A DNA stretch of 64,000 bases from positions 1 through 64,000 of IMG/VR virus record IMGVR_UViG_3300020147_000001. One strand, given 5' to 3'. This DNA comes from a virus. Shown here piece after piece: positions 1 to 7,219 of this stretch. Under the pieces are notes generated by a model. The model made no database searches. It saw only the letters and a list, made by a program, of their open reading frames with translations, and was not told the DNA's origin. Every line of letters begins with the position of its first letter. The first letter of the stretch is position 1. Position numbers and translations under genes: made by a program.

Positions 1-40
1 GGCTTGTCGTCCTTCTTCGGCGGACAGGGTGGATTGACTA

Positions 41-81
41 CCTGGTACGATACGCGGTTGCCCACGACGCATCGTACCAGG
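41..81. terminator. Strong hairpin, terminator-like
   Basis: Positions 41-51 and 71-81 are perfect 11-bp reverse complements (CCTGGTACGAT / ATCGTACCAGG) around a 19-nt loop. A T-run lies shortly after on the plus strand (about 91-95). It sits just beyond the minus-strand gene ending at 110, so it may end transcription from one or both sides. Confidence 0.55.
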
Positions 82-109
82 CGGCTGGCCTTTTTGCTTT
101 CTAGGCAGC

Positions 110-292
110 CTAGATGTTGCCCGTCCAGAGCAACAAGGCCACGAGCCCGGAAGCGATGGCAGCGATGGTCGACTTGGTCCCGCGCCGGGTCCCGCTGTAC
201 TTGCCAGCGTCGAGGGCGGCGCCGATGGCGGTGACGGTGAATGCGAGCAGGAAGAACCACTCCCCTGCGTGAAGGGTTGGAATCTCGGTCAT
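110..292 (-). CDS. Small membrane protein
   Basis: 60 aa with two hydrophobic stretches (about residues 12-27 and 43-57) separated by a basic loop, so it is probably a two-span inner-membrane protein. The ATG at 292 follows a GAGGAGACACGCTAAG sequence that resembles the extended ribosome-binding motif of other genes here. It is last in the minus-strand cluster and precedes the hairpin at 41-81. A holin-like role is possible on topology alone, but nothing shows it. Confidence 0.6.
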   Translation of the reverse strand: MTEIPTLHAGEWFFLLAFTVTAIGAALDAGKYSGTRRGTKSTIAAIASGLVALLLWTGNI

Positions 293-397
293 CTTAGCGT
301 GTCTCCTCGCCGCCGCAGACGGCAGCTGAGTGGGGTAGCCCCACGTCTAGCTCAGCTCCGATCGGCGGTCAAACCGTGAGATCGCCGCGGCTGTCCA

Positions 398-634
398 TCA
401 CTTCACCTCATCGACCTGGGCCCGAGAGAGCACATAGCGTGTGAGCTCCACACCCTTCCACGTTCGCTTACCTTTGCGGGGGCCGCGGCTGATGATGCGC
501 GGGATACCTCCCTCGATCACGAACGCATCGTGGGGTTTGTCGCCGATCACCTCAGAGCGACACCAGGCCCACCCAGCGGGCGGCTTGTGAAAGCGCTCGA
601 TCGCGACCTGTATCCAATCCTTGGTCTCGCTCAC
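398..634 (-). CDS. Hypothetical protein
   Basis: 78 aa starting at a GTG that overlaps the stop of the upstream gene (GTGA at 631-634), a translational-coupling arrangement. The sequence is soluble, rich in Trp, Arg and Lys, and has no motif I recognise. Confidence 0.6.
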   Translation of the reverse strand: MSETKDWIQVAIERFHKPPAGWAWCRSEVIGDKPHDAFVIEGGIPRIISRGPRKGKRTWKGVELTRYVLSRAQVDEVK

Positions 635-882
635 TGACCACCGTACTTGATCGGCTGGTAGTCGAACTGACCACCGGTTGCGAGCTGGCCGCTGACGACC
701 TGGGCGAGCCGGGTGTCAGGCTGCTTCTTCTCGAAGTCGGGCCGGTAGAGCTCGACGAGCGAGCGAAGCACCCTGCCCCGATCCTCCGGCTTCAAGGTCT
801 CAAGCTGCTGAGCGCAGTTGGTCCAGATCTGAACGTGGAGAGGGGGTTTCTCTGCTGCGTCTTGGGGGTCTTGTTGGTCCAT
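631..882 (-). CDS. Hypothetical acidic protein
   Basis: I place the start at the ATG at 882 (MDQQDPQ...), giving 83 aa; the longer frame would need a TTG at 906. It is soluble and helical, with a pattern LETLKPEDRGRVLRSLVELY near the middle. No family is recognised. It overlaps the next gene by four bases. Confidence 0.6.
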   Translation of the reverse strand: MDQQDPQDAAEKPPLHVQIWTNCAQQLETLKPEDRGRVLRSLVELYRPDFEKKQPDTRLAQVVSGQLATGGQFDYQPIKYGGQ

Positions 883-1015
883 GTGTGTTAATAACCACGT
901 CTTCAAAAACAGTTAGAATTGTGCTAGAATCACTGGGCTACCGAGTTGCGAAGGTGCCAAAGCGCAGCGACGCACCGGAGCGACGGGGAAGCGGAGCTAG
1001 CCGACCAGCTGTCCC

Positions 1016-1261
1016 TCAGCCATTTTGTTCTGGGGTTCGTGATGGTGCTTCCATCTTGCTGTCAGAACCCTCGGCGGCAGCGCGGTCTCGGTTCGTGCAC
1101 ATTGGGCACCGCCACATCGGGCTGCGAACGTAGTCGAGGCGCCACCACTGGTGCCCGCACTCCTCGCACTCGTCGAGGCGCCAGCCCTTCATGTCGCAGC
1201 CACCGGGCCCCTTGGGCTTGGGCGGGGTGGGCTGACCGGGTTCGCTTGGTGTGTTCCCCAT
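1016..1261 (-). CDS. Zinc-ribbon mini-protein
   Basis: 81 aa. Two paired-cysteine knuckles (CEEC near residue 33 and CPMC near residue 52) separated by a Trp-rich segment form a typical zinc ribbon; both ends are Pro-rich and probably disordered. The ATG at 1261 follows GAGGGACCC. The target (DNA, RNA or protein) is unknown. Confidence 0.65.
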   Translation of the reverse strand: MGNTPSEPGQPTPPKPKGPGGCDMKGWRLDECEECGHQWWRLDYVRSPMWRCPMCTNRDRAAAEGSDSKMEAPSRTPEQNG

Positions 1262-1276
1262 GTGGGTCCCTCGTCG

Positions 1277-1582
1277 CTATGTCCGGCCGCGTGTGACGCC
1301 CTTCGGCTTATCGAGCACTGTGGTTCCGACGATAGGCACGCCGTCGCGTGGTCCCTCCCCGGCAGCACTCACCTTGACCTCGACGCCCCCGGAGAACCAG
1401 CCACACGCTGCCCTTGCTCCGAAGGTGCCATGCGTCCATTTCCGACCATGACCCCGCGGACGCGCCCGCGATTGCCCCGAGAGTAAGCGAAAATGTCTTC
1501 GCTGCAAAGGCAGAGGCCCCGTGCTGACTTCCCACCAGCTCCGAGGCCCAACCGTGTCTTCAGTTTGCAGCGTCAGACGCAC
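1277..1582 (-). CDS. Doubtful hypothetical protein
   Basis: The C-terminal half (from about GGVEVKVSAAGEG) reads like a real protein and ends 15 bases before the start of the gene at 1261. The N-terminal half is Arg-rich and the true start is unclear; three overlapping minus-strand frames are open here. Low-confidence call. Confidence 0.3.
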   Translation of the reverse strand: MRLTLQTEDTVGPRSWWEVSTGPLPLQRRHFRLLSGQSRARPRGHGRKWTHGTFGARAACGWFSGGVEVKVSAAGEGPRDGVPIVGTTVLDKPKGVTRGRT

Positions 1583-1889
1583 CGAGCGTAGCAGACTCCG
1601 GCCCAGGCAACGAGTCTGCTACCGCCGGGCCAGCATTGGTGCCGCCCTATGCCCATGGCCGGTGCTGAATGGTACCAGGATTTTTGGGTCCCCTTTGCCG
1701 CGAAAGGTGGTCCCCCCACCCCCTAACCCTGTTCGGAAGTAAAAAGAAGTCGCGGACACCCGGTTGATCCCGACCTACTGGCAGATGGACTGGGGTGAAC
1801 GCGACGGCTGCAGCATATCAAAATAGTCGCGGACACACGTGCCCCTCTCCCCCCGCTCTATGGGACCCGCGGGAAACCATCGGGGGGTA
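1583..1889. other. Non-coding stretch with a direct repeat
   Basis: No convincing gene on either strand. It holds two copies of the 12-mer AGTCGCGGACAC, at 1748-1759 and 1825-1836, 77 bp apart, beside C-rich runs. The position downstream of a possible small-terminase gene makes a packaging or regulatory site conceivable, without direct support. Confidence 0.35.
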
Positions 1890-2363
1890 TCACTTCGATT
1901 CGCGCGTCGCGTCGTCGCGCACGTCGTCTGCCGCCGTCAGCTGCATCGCGTCATCATTACTCACAGCTGCGGGCACTGCCTCTACTATGCGTTGCCGCTC
2001 TGAGCTGCGTTGCTTCATCGCATAGCGACGTTGCAACTCACGCGTCACCGCATCGCCGCCAACAGCTGCAAGGATCTTCGCTGCGTTGCGTGTCGTGCCG
2101 CCGCTACCAGCTGCAGCCATACCAAGACACCCATCAATCACATGCATCGCCGCCGTAAGCTGCACCTTCATTGCAGCCGACTGCGCAATGTTGTCGAGCG
2201 ACCCAACGTCTAGTTCGAGAATCCGACGCAGCGCGGACGTTGCGCTTGGCAGGAGCTTCTGCACCTCTTGCTCTGCCCTAGCCTTAGGCGTAGCCAACGC
2301 CTCCCCTTTCACCATGTCATCTTGCGCACTTAGCGCATTTGTGACGCCGCTTACCTCTGCCAT
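1890..2363 (-). CDS. Helical protein, weakly small-terminase-like
   Basis: 157 aa, almost entirely helical. The centre (RRILELDVGSLDNIAQSAAM followed by KVQLTAAMHVIDGCLG) resembles the L..L...D...R..AA..ILD..G pattern of many small terminase subunits, but no DNA-binding motif is obvious and the large terminase lies 46 kb away. First gene of the leftward cluster, transcribed from the divergent control region. Alternative: an unrelated early protein. Confidence 0.5.
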   Translation of the reverse strand: MAEVSGVTNALSAQDDMVKGEALATPKARAEQEVQKLLPSATSALRRILELDVGSLDNIAQSAAMKVQLTAAMHVIDGCLGMAAAGSGGTTRNAAKILAAVGGDAVTRELQRRYAMKQRSSERQRIVEAVPAAVSNDDAMQLTAADDVRDDATRESK

Positions 2364-2567
2364 CGCACTTCACCTCTACCTCAGCGATATTTCCGTTGAG
2401 ATATCGATATTTTAGACCGTCCCCCGGATAAAATCGACACGAGCCACGTGAACAATGCTTGACGGTTTGTTCACGCCGCGTTAGGTTCTGGGAGTGGTTG
2501 GCGGTTGGGACGGGCGAAAGGGTCGCCTCTCCACGACACGCTAAGACGCCAGCCGCCTAAGGAACCC
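2364..2567. promoter_or_regulatory. Divergent control region
   Basis: Lies between the leftward 1890 gene and the rightward early operon. It contains the palindrome GATATCGATATTT (2399-2412), shared with the repressor control region near 15440, and the inverted repeat GTGAACAA / TTGTTCAC (2448-2474). A TTGACG at 2459-2464, inside that repeat, could be a -35 box for the rightward operon, so a protein bound there would block it. A variant of the TGGGAGTGG leader seen at 4126 follows at about 2489. Confidence 0.5.
2448..2474. promoter_or_regulatory. Inverted repeat operator GTGAACAA-N11-TTGTTCAC
   Basis: Perfect 8-bp arms with an 11-bp spacer. A second copy with a 10-bp spacer is at 6425-6450. 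Both lie in gaps upstream of early plus-strand genes and next to -35-like TTGAC sequences, which suggests binding sites for one dimeric regulator. Confidence 0.5.
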
Positions 2568-2756
2568 ATGTCTACATCCGGTTACACGCGCTGTGCTTGC
2601 CGCGATTGCTTCAACACTGCCGTCAGCTCCGACATGTCCAAGCCAGGCCTGTGTTCTGGCTGCGCTGAGAACGACTGCGACCCCTCGGGCAAGTCTGAGT
2701 GCCTAGACCCCGATGCCTACTGCTCTGCCGAATGCGGCTGCAATGGGGAGGGCTGA
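2568..2756 (+). CDS. Cys-rich mini-protein
   Basis: 62 aa, first gene of the early operon. I chose the ATG at 2568 because AAGGAAC precedes it; an upstream ATG would add 21 unlikely residues. It has about ten cysteines in C-x-C, C-x-x-C and C-x(4)-C spacings, suggesting a small zinc-binding or disulphide-rich fold. It ends at the GGGCTGAGCCATG junction that starts the next gene. Confidence 0.7.
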   Translation: MSTSGYTRCACRDCFNTAVSSDMSKPGLCSGCAENDCDPSGKSECLDPDAYCSAECGCNGEG

Positions 2757-2759
2757 GCC

Positions 2760-3029
2760 ATGGCCTACACGGTGGAACACACCGATACGTTCGGCGGCGA
2801 AGCTAACTACAGCTGGGTGCGCCGCTACCAGCTGCCCGACAACCTATCGAAGCTGCAACGCGTGCGGAGAGCAAAGGCGCTGTGCGGTCTCGCCGGTGTG
2901 CGCTGCGAGGTCTCAGATTTCGGAGATGAGCTGCACATTAGGCCGCAGGGTTTGGCGCAGATCGTCTTCGTGTCCTGGACCGAGCAAGAAGAAAGCTGCG
3001 TGATGCAGCGCGAAAGGGCTGAGCCATGA
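2760..3029 (+). CDS. Hypothetical protein
   Basis: 89 aa, soluble mixed alpha-beta with a beta-like run HIRPQGLAQIVFVSW. The start lies in the TGAGCCATG junction that recurs at five consecutive genes here (2749-3661), so translation is probably coupled. It overlaps the next gene by four bases. No family recognised. Confidence 0.65.
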   Translation: MAYTVEHTDTFGGEANYSWVRRYQLPDNLSKLQRVRRAKALCGLAGVRCEVSDFGDELHIRPQGLAQIVFVSWTEQEESCVMQRERAEP

Positions 3030-3211
3030 CGCGACTCATCAACGCCAAGCTACGTTTGCAGCGTGCTCGCGAGGCATGCCCGCATTGGGATCAGGAGTCG
3101 GATGGCGGCACCGATTGCGACATGAACACTCGCGATTGCTGCATCGAAGTCTATGAAGCGCGCGCCGCGCTATGGCGTGCCAAGCAGTCCGCGCACAAAG
3201 GGGAGCGCTGA
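3026..3211 (+). CDS. Hypothetical protein
   Basis: 61 aa, helical at both ends, with a central C-P-H-W...C...CC segment that may bind a metal. ATG overlaps the previous stop. Followed by another GCTGAGCCATG junction. Confidence 0.65.
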   Translation: MTRLINAKLRLQRAREACPHWDQESDGGTDCDMNTRDCCIEVYEARAALWRAKQSAHKGER

Positions 3212-3214
3212 GCC

Positions 3215-3367
3215 ATGTTCAAAGCCAACACTGAAGAGACAGCGCGCGAGCTGGCGCGCGAGCACAACCTATCGCACGGGTTCAGCGTGTTTGATGGCAA
3301 GTGGTACGTGGGCACAACAGAACAGCTCGCGGCAATCGGCTGCATTCTATCCAAGCAGGAGGGCTGA
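3215..3367 (+). CDS. Small protein, 50 aa
   Basis: Reads MFKANTEETARELAR... and ends ...CILSKQEG. An N-terminal helix is followed by a beta-like FSVFDGKWYVGTTEQ. It is placed exactly between two TGAGCCATG junctions, so it fills the operon without a gap and is very likely expressed. Function unknown. Confidence 0.65.
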   Translation: MFKANTEETARELAREHNLSHGFSVFDGKWYVGTTEQLAAIGCILSKQEG

Positions 3368-3370
3368 GCC

Positions 3371-3670
3371 ATGGCTCTCAATGCAGGATGCCTGTTGCTC
3401 AAGCTCAACGGTGAGGACGTGCTTGCTCTCGACATCATCAAGAGCAACGCCCTATTCGCCGCAGACCGCAACGCTAAAGACTTCAAGACCGCTCGCGAGC
3501 AGGTAGCGAGCTACCGCAACAATGCAGTAGCCACGCTCGTAGGCTGCGGCGTGAGCGCGCAGCTTGCCACCGCACTAGTCAAAGCCAACTGGGCGCAATG
3601 CGTGCGACACGAACGACTTAAGCGCCGAGTGGCAAGCGCGCACGTGGGGAGGGCTGAGCCATGCGCGTGA
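3371..3670 (+). CDS. Hypothetical protein
   Basis: 99 aa, helical, mostly soluble. Start at the GAGGGCTGAGCCATG junction; the last ten bases overlap the next gene. No known domain seen. Confidence 0.65.
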   Translation: MALNAGCLLLKLNGEDVLALDIIKSNALFAADRNAKDFKTAREQVASYRNNAVATLVGCGVSAQLATALVKANWAQCVRHERLKRRVASAHVGRAEPCA

Positions 3671-3852
3671 ACAGCTTCAACAGCAAAGCAATCATCGAAG
3701 CGCAAAAGGCATACGCCTCCTGCAAGTGCGCGGCTTGCGAAGGTCCGTTCGGGGAAGCGGCCGCTGGCGCTTGCGATGCCATGCGCAAGCTTCTAGCCGA
3801 GATCGAGCGCGGCGAGGATATGTACCTTGCTGCACATGGGGTGAAGCCGTGA
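3661..3852 (+). CDS. Hypothetical protein with CxC-xx-C motif
   Basis: 63 aa, helix-rich, with cysteines at CKCAAC near residue 22 that could form half a metal site. The start at 3661 uses the conserved junction; the stop overlaps a GTG start for the next gene. Confidence 0.65.
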   Translation: MRVNSFNSKAIIEAQKAYASCKCAACEGPFGEAAAGACDAMRKLLAEIERGEDMYLAAHGVKP

Positions 3853-4121
3853 GCAAACCTATCTACTGCGAAGTGTGTGGCGATCTCAAAGGCAAGCGTG
3901 CGTGCTCCTACGGCTCAGCCGCCGACTACATGGGCGAGCCGCTCCACAACATGAGCACCGTACGCCTCGATTCGCTGTATGCGGGTGCATGGGACGCCAA
4001 CAATCCCGATCGCAAGGTCCTGCTGCACGAACGCAGGCGGCGTCAGCAACGCGACGCACTTCGCGCAAAGTCTGACTTTGGCTTTGGATACGCCAAGGAT
4101 CCGCACACGCTACCGCGCTGA
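3849..4121 (+). CDS. Hypothetical protein with CxxC
   Basis: 90 aa from the GTG at 3849 overlapping the previous TGA. It opens with a YCEVCGDLKGKRAC knuckle and ends with an Arg-rich helix followed by an aromatic tail. The zinc-ribbon start plus basic helix suggests nucleic-acid contact, but this is inference. Confidence 0.65.
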   Translation: MSKPIYCEVCGDLKGKRACSYGSAADYMGEPLHNMSTVRLDSLYAGAWDANNPDRKVLLHERRRRQQRDALRAKSDFGFGYAKDPHTLPR

Positions 4122-4125
4122 ACCG

Positions 4126-4192
4126 TTGGGAGTGGCTGCAGCTCATGGCTGCAGCCTATCCGAGCGATTCAGCTCACAACAAAGGACACGCT
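4126..4192 (+). promoter_or_regulatory. Structured leader L1
   Basis: A 67-nt leader: TTGGGAG, then an 8-bp hairpin (GGCTGCAG 4134-4141 / CTGCAGCC 4149-4156, 7-nt loop), then ATCCGAGCGATTCAG, CACAAC and the ribosome-binding motif AAAGGACACGCT before the ATG at 4193. The same layout with a different stem sequence occurs at 5502-5573. Confidence 0.6.
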
Positions 4193-4417
4193 ATGTCACG
4201 CAAGCTTCCAAACGCTATCCGCACAGACAGAGACGAGCGAACCGGACGCCTGGACAAGCGCCTGCCTCGCGGTTTCCACCTCGCCTACTTCAAGAATCAA
4301 TCCTATTTCGTGCGCAACGGGTACGAGCTGCAGGAATGCCCGTACGAGCACAACGCCCACGTTGACAACTGCATGCGCTGCGCTCCGCTTTGGGGCGTGA
4401 TTGCGGTGCAGTCATGA
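4193..4417 (+). CDS. Hypothetical protein
   Basis: 74 aa; the ATG at 4193 directly follows AAAGGACACGCT. It has an Arg-rich N-terminus and a C-terminal CPYEHNAHVDNCMRC cluster that may hold a metal. It overlaps the following gene (ATGA). Function unknown. Confidence 0.65.
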   Translation: MSRKLPNAIRTDRDERTGRLDKRLPRGFHLAYFKNQSYFVRNGYELQECPYEHNAHVDNCMRCAPLWGVIAVQS

Positions 4418-4611
4418 CCCCAGCACAAGAGCAAGCGGCAAGCGCCGCACGTCGTGCGTGCATTGAATGGCTCAAGAGCTACCCCGGTCCGACTCCGCCA
4501 TCACAAGCGGCCGACGCCGCATGGCGCAAATGGTCCCAAGACCTACCCTATGCCCACGAAATAAAAAACGCATTCCTCGCCGCATGGCGCGCGCAGTGGG
4601 AGATCCGGTGA
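4414..4611 (+). CDS. Hypothetical protein
   Basis: 65 aa, Ala- and Trp-rich, helical (WLKSYPG, AAWRKW, FLAAWRAQW), probably a small helical bundle. Overlaps both neighbours by four bases. Confidence 0.6.
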   Translation: MTPAQEQAASAARRACIEWLKSYPGPTPPSQAADAAWRKWSQDLPYAHEIKNAFLAAWRAQWEIR

Positions 4612-4781
4612 ACCAATCGGACAAGCTAGACGCGATCGGCGGGCTTCTCTCAGAGAACGGCTGCGATTGCGACTGCGATCACTCCCAAGATGAGCACGAT
4701 GCAGACTGCGCGCGGTGCCTCGCATGCAGAATCACAATGGTAATCCTTGACCTCGACTACAGAGGAGGCCCGCTACCGTGA
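4608..4781 (+). CDS. Cys/Asp-rich mini-protein
   Basis: 57 aa from a GTG overlapping the previous TGA. A CDCDCDHSQDEHDADCARC stretch of alternating Cys, Asp and His looks like a metal-binding knuckle. Function unknown. Confidence 0.6.
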   Translation: MNQSDKLDAIGGLLSENGCDCDCDHSQDEHDADCARCLACRITMVILDLDYRGGPLP

Positions 4782-4990
4782 GCCTATCTCTCGACTCGAA
4801 AACGCTCGCGCCTCTGTTCAATCGCCTGGCCTGGCGCCTCTGTTCTAACCGCCACCTGGACGCCTCGGTCTACCTGCAGCACCGTGTGCAGCGCGTATGC
4901 GCTCACGAGTACGGCCCTACCCTCAACCTCGTGCGCGGGTGCTTCGCCTATTGCGAGCTATGCGGGCACGAAACAGAAATCAGCTACTGA
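4778..4990 (+). CDS. Hypothetical protein with C-terminal CxxC
   Basis: 70 aa from a GTG overlapping the previous stop. A basic N-terminal part (RLAWRLCSNRHLDASVYLQH) is followed by a zinc-ribbon-like ending with CAHEY... and CELCGHE. Confidence 0.6.
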   Translation: MSLSLDSKTLAPLFNRLAWRLCSNRHLDASVYLQHRVQRVCAHEYGPTLNLVRGCFAYCELCGHETEISY

Positions 4991-5003
4991 AAGGATACGC
5001 CAG

Positions 5004-5147
5004 ATGAAAACGTACATCGTCTACGTAGACGGACTCGAAGTCCGCAAGATCAAAGCAGGAAACCACAACGCGGCCGAGAAGAAGGCTCAAAAGCTCTACC
5101 CCGCTCTACCCCGCCATCGCGTTTCAGTCGCATACACCGAAGTTTGA
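5004..5147 (+). CDS. Small basic protein, 47 aa
   Basis: Starts at the ATG at 5004 after AAAGGATACGCCAG, a variant of the recurrent ribosome-binding motif. It reads as a beta-beta-helix (YIVYVDGLEVRKI then AAEKKAQKL) and resembles small DNA-modification-type accessory proteins only in size. Function unknown. Confidence 0.6.
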   Translation: MKTYIVYVDGLEVRKIKAGNHNAAEKKAQKLYPALPRHRVSVAYTEV

Positions 5148-5177
5148 CACCACACGCTCGCATAAAAGGACACGCTA

Positions 5178-5498
5178 ATGCCTAAGACCGCCGACCAACA
5201 CGCAGCGAACGAGCTGGAGCTCTACCTTGAGAATGACGAACCACTTTACCGCGACACGCAAGCCTGTTACGCGAACCTGCTACGCAAGCAAAAGCGCGGG
5301 ACCTACGACAGCGCGCGCGCCGTTGCCGCTTTTGAACACGTGGTTTACACAGCTGCAAAAAAATACGTCCGCGAGTTTGGCGGGAACGTCGCCAGCACAT
5401 TCGACAAGCCCACACGCACAGCTGTTGCCATCTCACTGCGCGACAGCTTCGAGGCGCAGGTGAAGAATGGCGAGCTGTCACACCTGCTCGACGGCTGA
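5178..5498 (+). CDS. Hypothetical helical protein
   Basis: 106 aa, all helical, soluble, with a strong AAAAGGACACGCTA motif before the ATG at 5178. No family recognised. Followed by structured leader L2. Confidence 0.65.
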   Translation: MPKTADQHAANELELYLENDEPLYRDTQACYANLLRKQKRGTYDSARAVAAFEHVVYTAAKKYVREFGGNVASTFDKPTRTAVAISLRDSFEAQVKNGELSHLLDG

Positions 5499-5501
5499 AC
5501 A

Positions 5502-5573
5502 TTGGGAGCGGGGCGCGACGGAAGCGCGCCCCCATCCGAGCATTCAGACCACACAACGAAAGGACACGCTAAA
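5502..5573 (+). promoter_or_regulatory. Structured leader L2
   Basis: Same plan as L1 (4126-4192): TTGGGAG, an 8-bp hairpin (GGGGCGCG 5510-5517 / CGCGCCCC 5525-5532, 7-nt loop), CATCCGAGCATTCAG, CACACAAC, then AAAGGACACGCT. The stem has changed on both sides relative to L1 while remaining perfectly paired, which points to selection on RNA structure. Confidence 0.65.
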
Positions 5574-5873
5574 ATGCCTACATTTCACCGCGTTGCACAA
5601 TGCACAAACCCGTTTCACCTATGGGCGGACAGGCGATCGCAGCCACGCGGCGCGCGACGCCTCGCCCTACTCCACCTCGCAGCCGTTGGCATGGGCGAGC
5701 TGGACAACATGGTCACGGGCTCGCAAAACAGCGCGCTGTCTGAAGACATAACCAGCTTCTATGATTTTTGCGCCGACAAGGACATCAGCACACGTTTCGT
5801 GCACATACGCATGCACGCCGCCGCGTACATCGAAGACACCCTAGAGATTCTCGTGCGCGAGGCGTCGTTATGA
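5574..5873 (+). CDS. Hypothetical protein
   Basis: 99 aa; ATG at 5574 four bases after AAAGGACACGCT. Basic N-terminus, then helices; no motif recognised. Overlaps the next start (ATGAG at 5870). Confidence 0.6.
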   Translation: MPTFHRVAQCTNPFHLWADRRSQPRGARRLALLHLAAVGMGELDNMVTGSQNSALSEDITSFYDFCADKDISTRFVHIRMHAAAYIEDTLEILVREASL

Positions 5874-6154
5874 GCAAGAAACGCCCCCTAGCCCTACGCA
5901 CAACCACAAGCGACATTTGCGCGATCGTGGTGAAGCGTACGAACGACCGCAACGGCAACAGCATCTACACCGCCACGTGCGGAAGCGAAAAGCGCGTGCA
6001 CAAGTACGATCCCGCGCTCACACGCGAACAGAACATCGAGGCGGCTGCCGATCTGTGCCTCACAACGTCTGACCTTGACGGCAACACGCGCGCGCTACTG
6101 CGAGGCGCCTACCTGGACAACTCCACCTTTGTGTTTGTGAGGCTCGACCAATGA
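5870..6154 (+). CDS. Hypothetical protein
   Basis: 94 aa, mixed alpha-beta with alternating hydrophobic strands (DICAIVVKRTND, NSIYTATCG, STFVFVRLDQ). The ATG overlaps the previous stop and its own stop overlaps the next ATG. Confidence 0.6.
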   Translation: MSKKRPLALRTTTSDICAIVVKRTNDRNGNSIYTATCGSEKRVHKYDPALTREQNIEAAADLCLTTSDLDGNTRALLRGAYLDNSTFVFVRLDQ

Positions 6155-6396
6155 ACAGCCCATTCGAAACCCTGCACAAATCGATCGCTGTCCCGCAGCT
6201 CGTAACACAATACGCACACCTCACTTGCGCGGCCCGCGGTTTAGAAGATCTGCGCATCCTGTGCCTTGCAGCGGATCGCTCCGACGCAATGATCACCCAC
6301 ATGACAATGGTACACGAGCGTCTAACGGGCAGCGCGCGGCTGTCCTGGCACGACCACCTGAACAACGCCAAGCAATACCTGCGCGACCACCTATAG
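6151..6396 (+). CDS. Hypothetical helical protein
   Basis: 81 aa, helical and His-rich in the C-terminal half. Coupled to the upstream gene by ATGA overlap. Function unknown; followed by the second inverted-repeat operator. Confidence 0.6.
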   Translation: MNSPFETLHKSIAVPQLVTQYAHLTCAARGLEDLRILCLAADRSDAMITHMTMVHERLTGSARLSWHDHLNNAKQYLRDHL

Positions 6397-6424
6397 AAAC
6401 CGAAAACGCTTTCCTGTTTGACAC

Positions 6425-6450
6425 GTGAACAATCCCTGTTATTTGTTCAC
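6425..6450. promoter_or_regulatory. Inverted repeat operator, second copy
   Basis: GTGAACAA-N10-TTGTTCAC, matching the repeat at 2448-2474. A perfect -35-like TTGACA lies at 6419-6424 immediately before it, so the repeat would overlap an internal promoter of the early region. Confidence 0.5.
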
Positions 6451-6471
6451 TTCACGAAAAGGGCACGCATC

Positions 6472-6684
6472 ATGAGCACCGGATTTCCCAAGGTCTACAA
6501 GGCACGCGATAGCCAAGCATTCGAGGCACTCTACGCACGCAGCGCCAGCGCTCGGTCTGAAGTGCTGAAAGCCGAGGGATCGCAATCCATCCGAGACTTC
6601 ACCGAACACATGGAAAACGCAATCAGCGACCTAGAGCTCAGCCTTGCGCACGCTCGCGAGGCACTGGCCATCGCCAAAGATTGA
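6472..6684 (+). CDS. Hypothetical helical protein
   Basis: 70 aa from the ATG at 6472 after AAAAGGGCACGCATC. Two amphipathic helices dominate (FEALYARSASARSEVL and ISDLELSLAHAREALAIAK), probably a small coiled coil. First gene after the 6425 operator. Confidence 0.6.
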   Translation: MSTGFPKVYKARDSQAFEALYARSASARSEVLKAEGSQSIRDFTEHMENAISDLELSLAHAREALAIAKD

Positions 6685-6771
6685 GGCCCGGGTTCCCATA
6701 TCCGCGGTGACCCGAACACGTGCCGCGGCACGGTTGCGCAACTCGAACACTCTACACGAAAGGACACGCTC

Positions 6772-7191
6772 ATGACTGACACGCTTTTGACTGTTCTCAA
6801 GATGGCCCGCGGCCGCATCGACACGCCCGAGAAATGGGCAAAGGGCGCGTTTGCGCTGGACGCTGAAGGCAATGCCATCAATCCGCGTTACGAAGGCGCT
6901 GTCTGCCTTTGTGCAGAAGGCGCTATCCGCTGGGCACTGTGGGAGTTCAAACAGGAAGAGCCCAATGAATACGGGGAGCACAACCTAACCGGCCATGACG
7001 CGTACGAGATCAAGCGCTTGGCCTATAACGCTGTTTGGAAAGCAGCGCATGAGGCCGGGGTGCCGGGGGTAGACGCCCCCTCGGAGGATTTCGACTACCC
7101 ATCCAACTTCAACGACCTCGACACCACAACACACGAACACGTGCTGGCGGCATTCGATGGCGCCATTGCTGCCGTCGAATCACAGCTGTAA
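6772..7191 (+). CDS. DUF6197-like protein
   Basis: 139 aa after a GAAAGGACACGCTC motif. The order of features, W-x-K-G near residue 22, a VCLCAEGAIRWA segment near 49 and FNDLDTTTHEHVLAAFDGAI near 115, matches the DUF6197 family often found in phages and actinobacteria, whose function is unknown. Assignment is from memory of the pattern, so moderate. Confidence 0.6.
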   Translation: MTDTLLTVLKMARGRIDTPEKWAKGAFALDAEGNAINPRYEGAVCLCAEGAIRWALWEFKQEEPNEYGEHNLTGHDAYEIKRLAYNAVWKAAHEAGVPGVDAPSEDFDYPSNFNDLDTTTHEHVLAAFDGAIAAVESQL

Positions 7192-7219
7192 CCAAAAACG
7201 CCTACATCGAAAGCAGACC

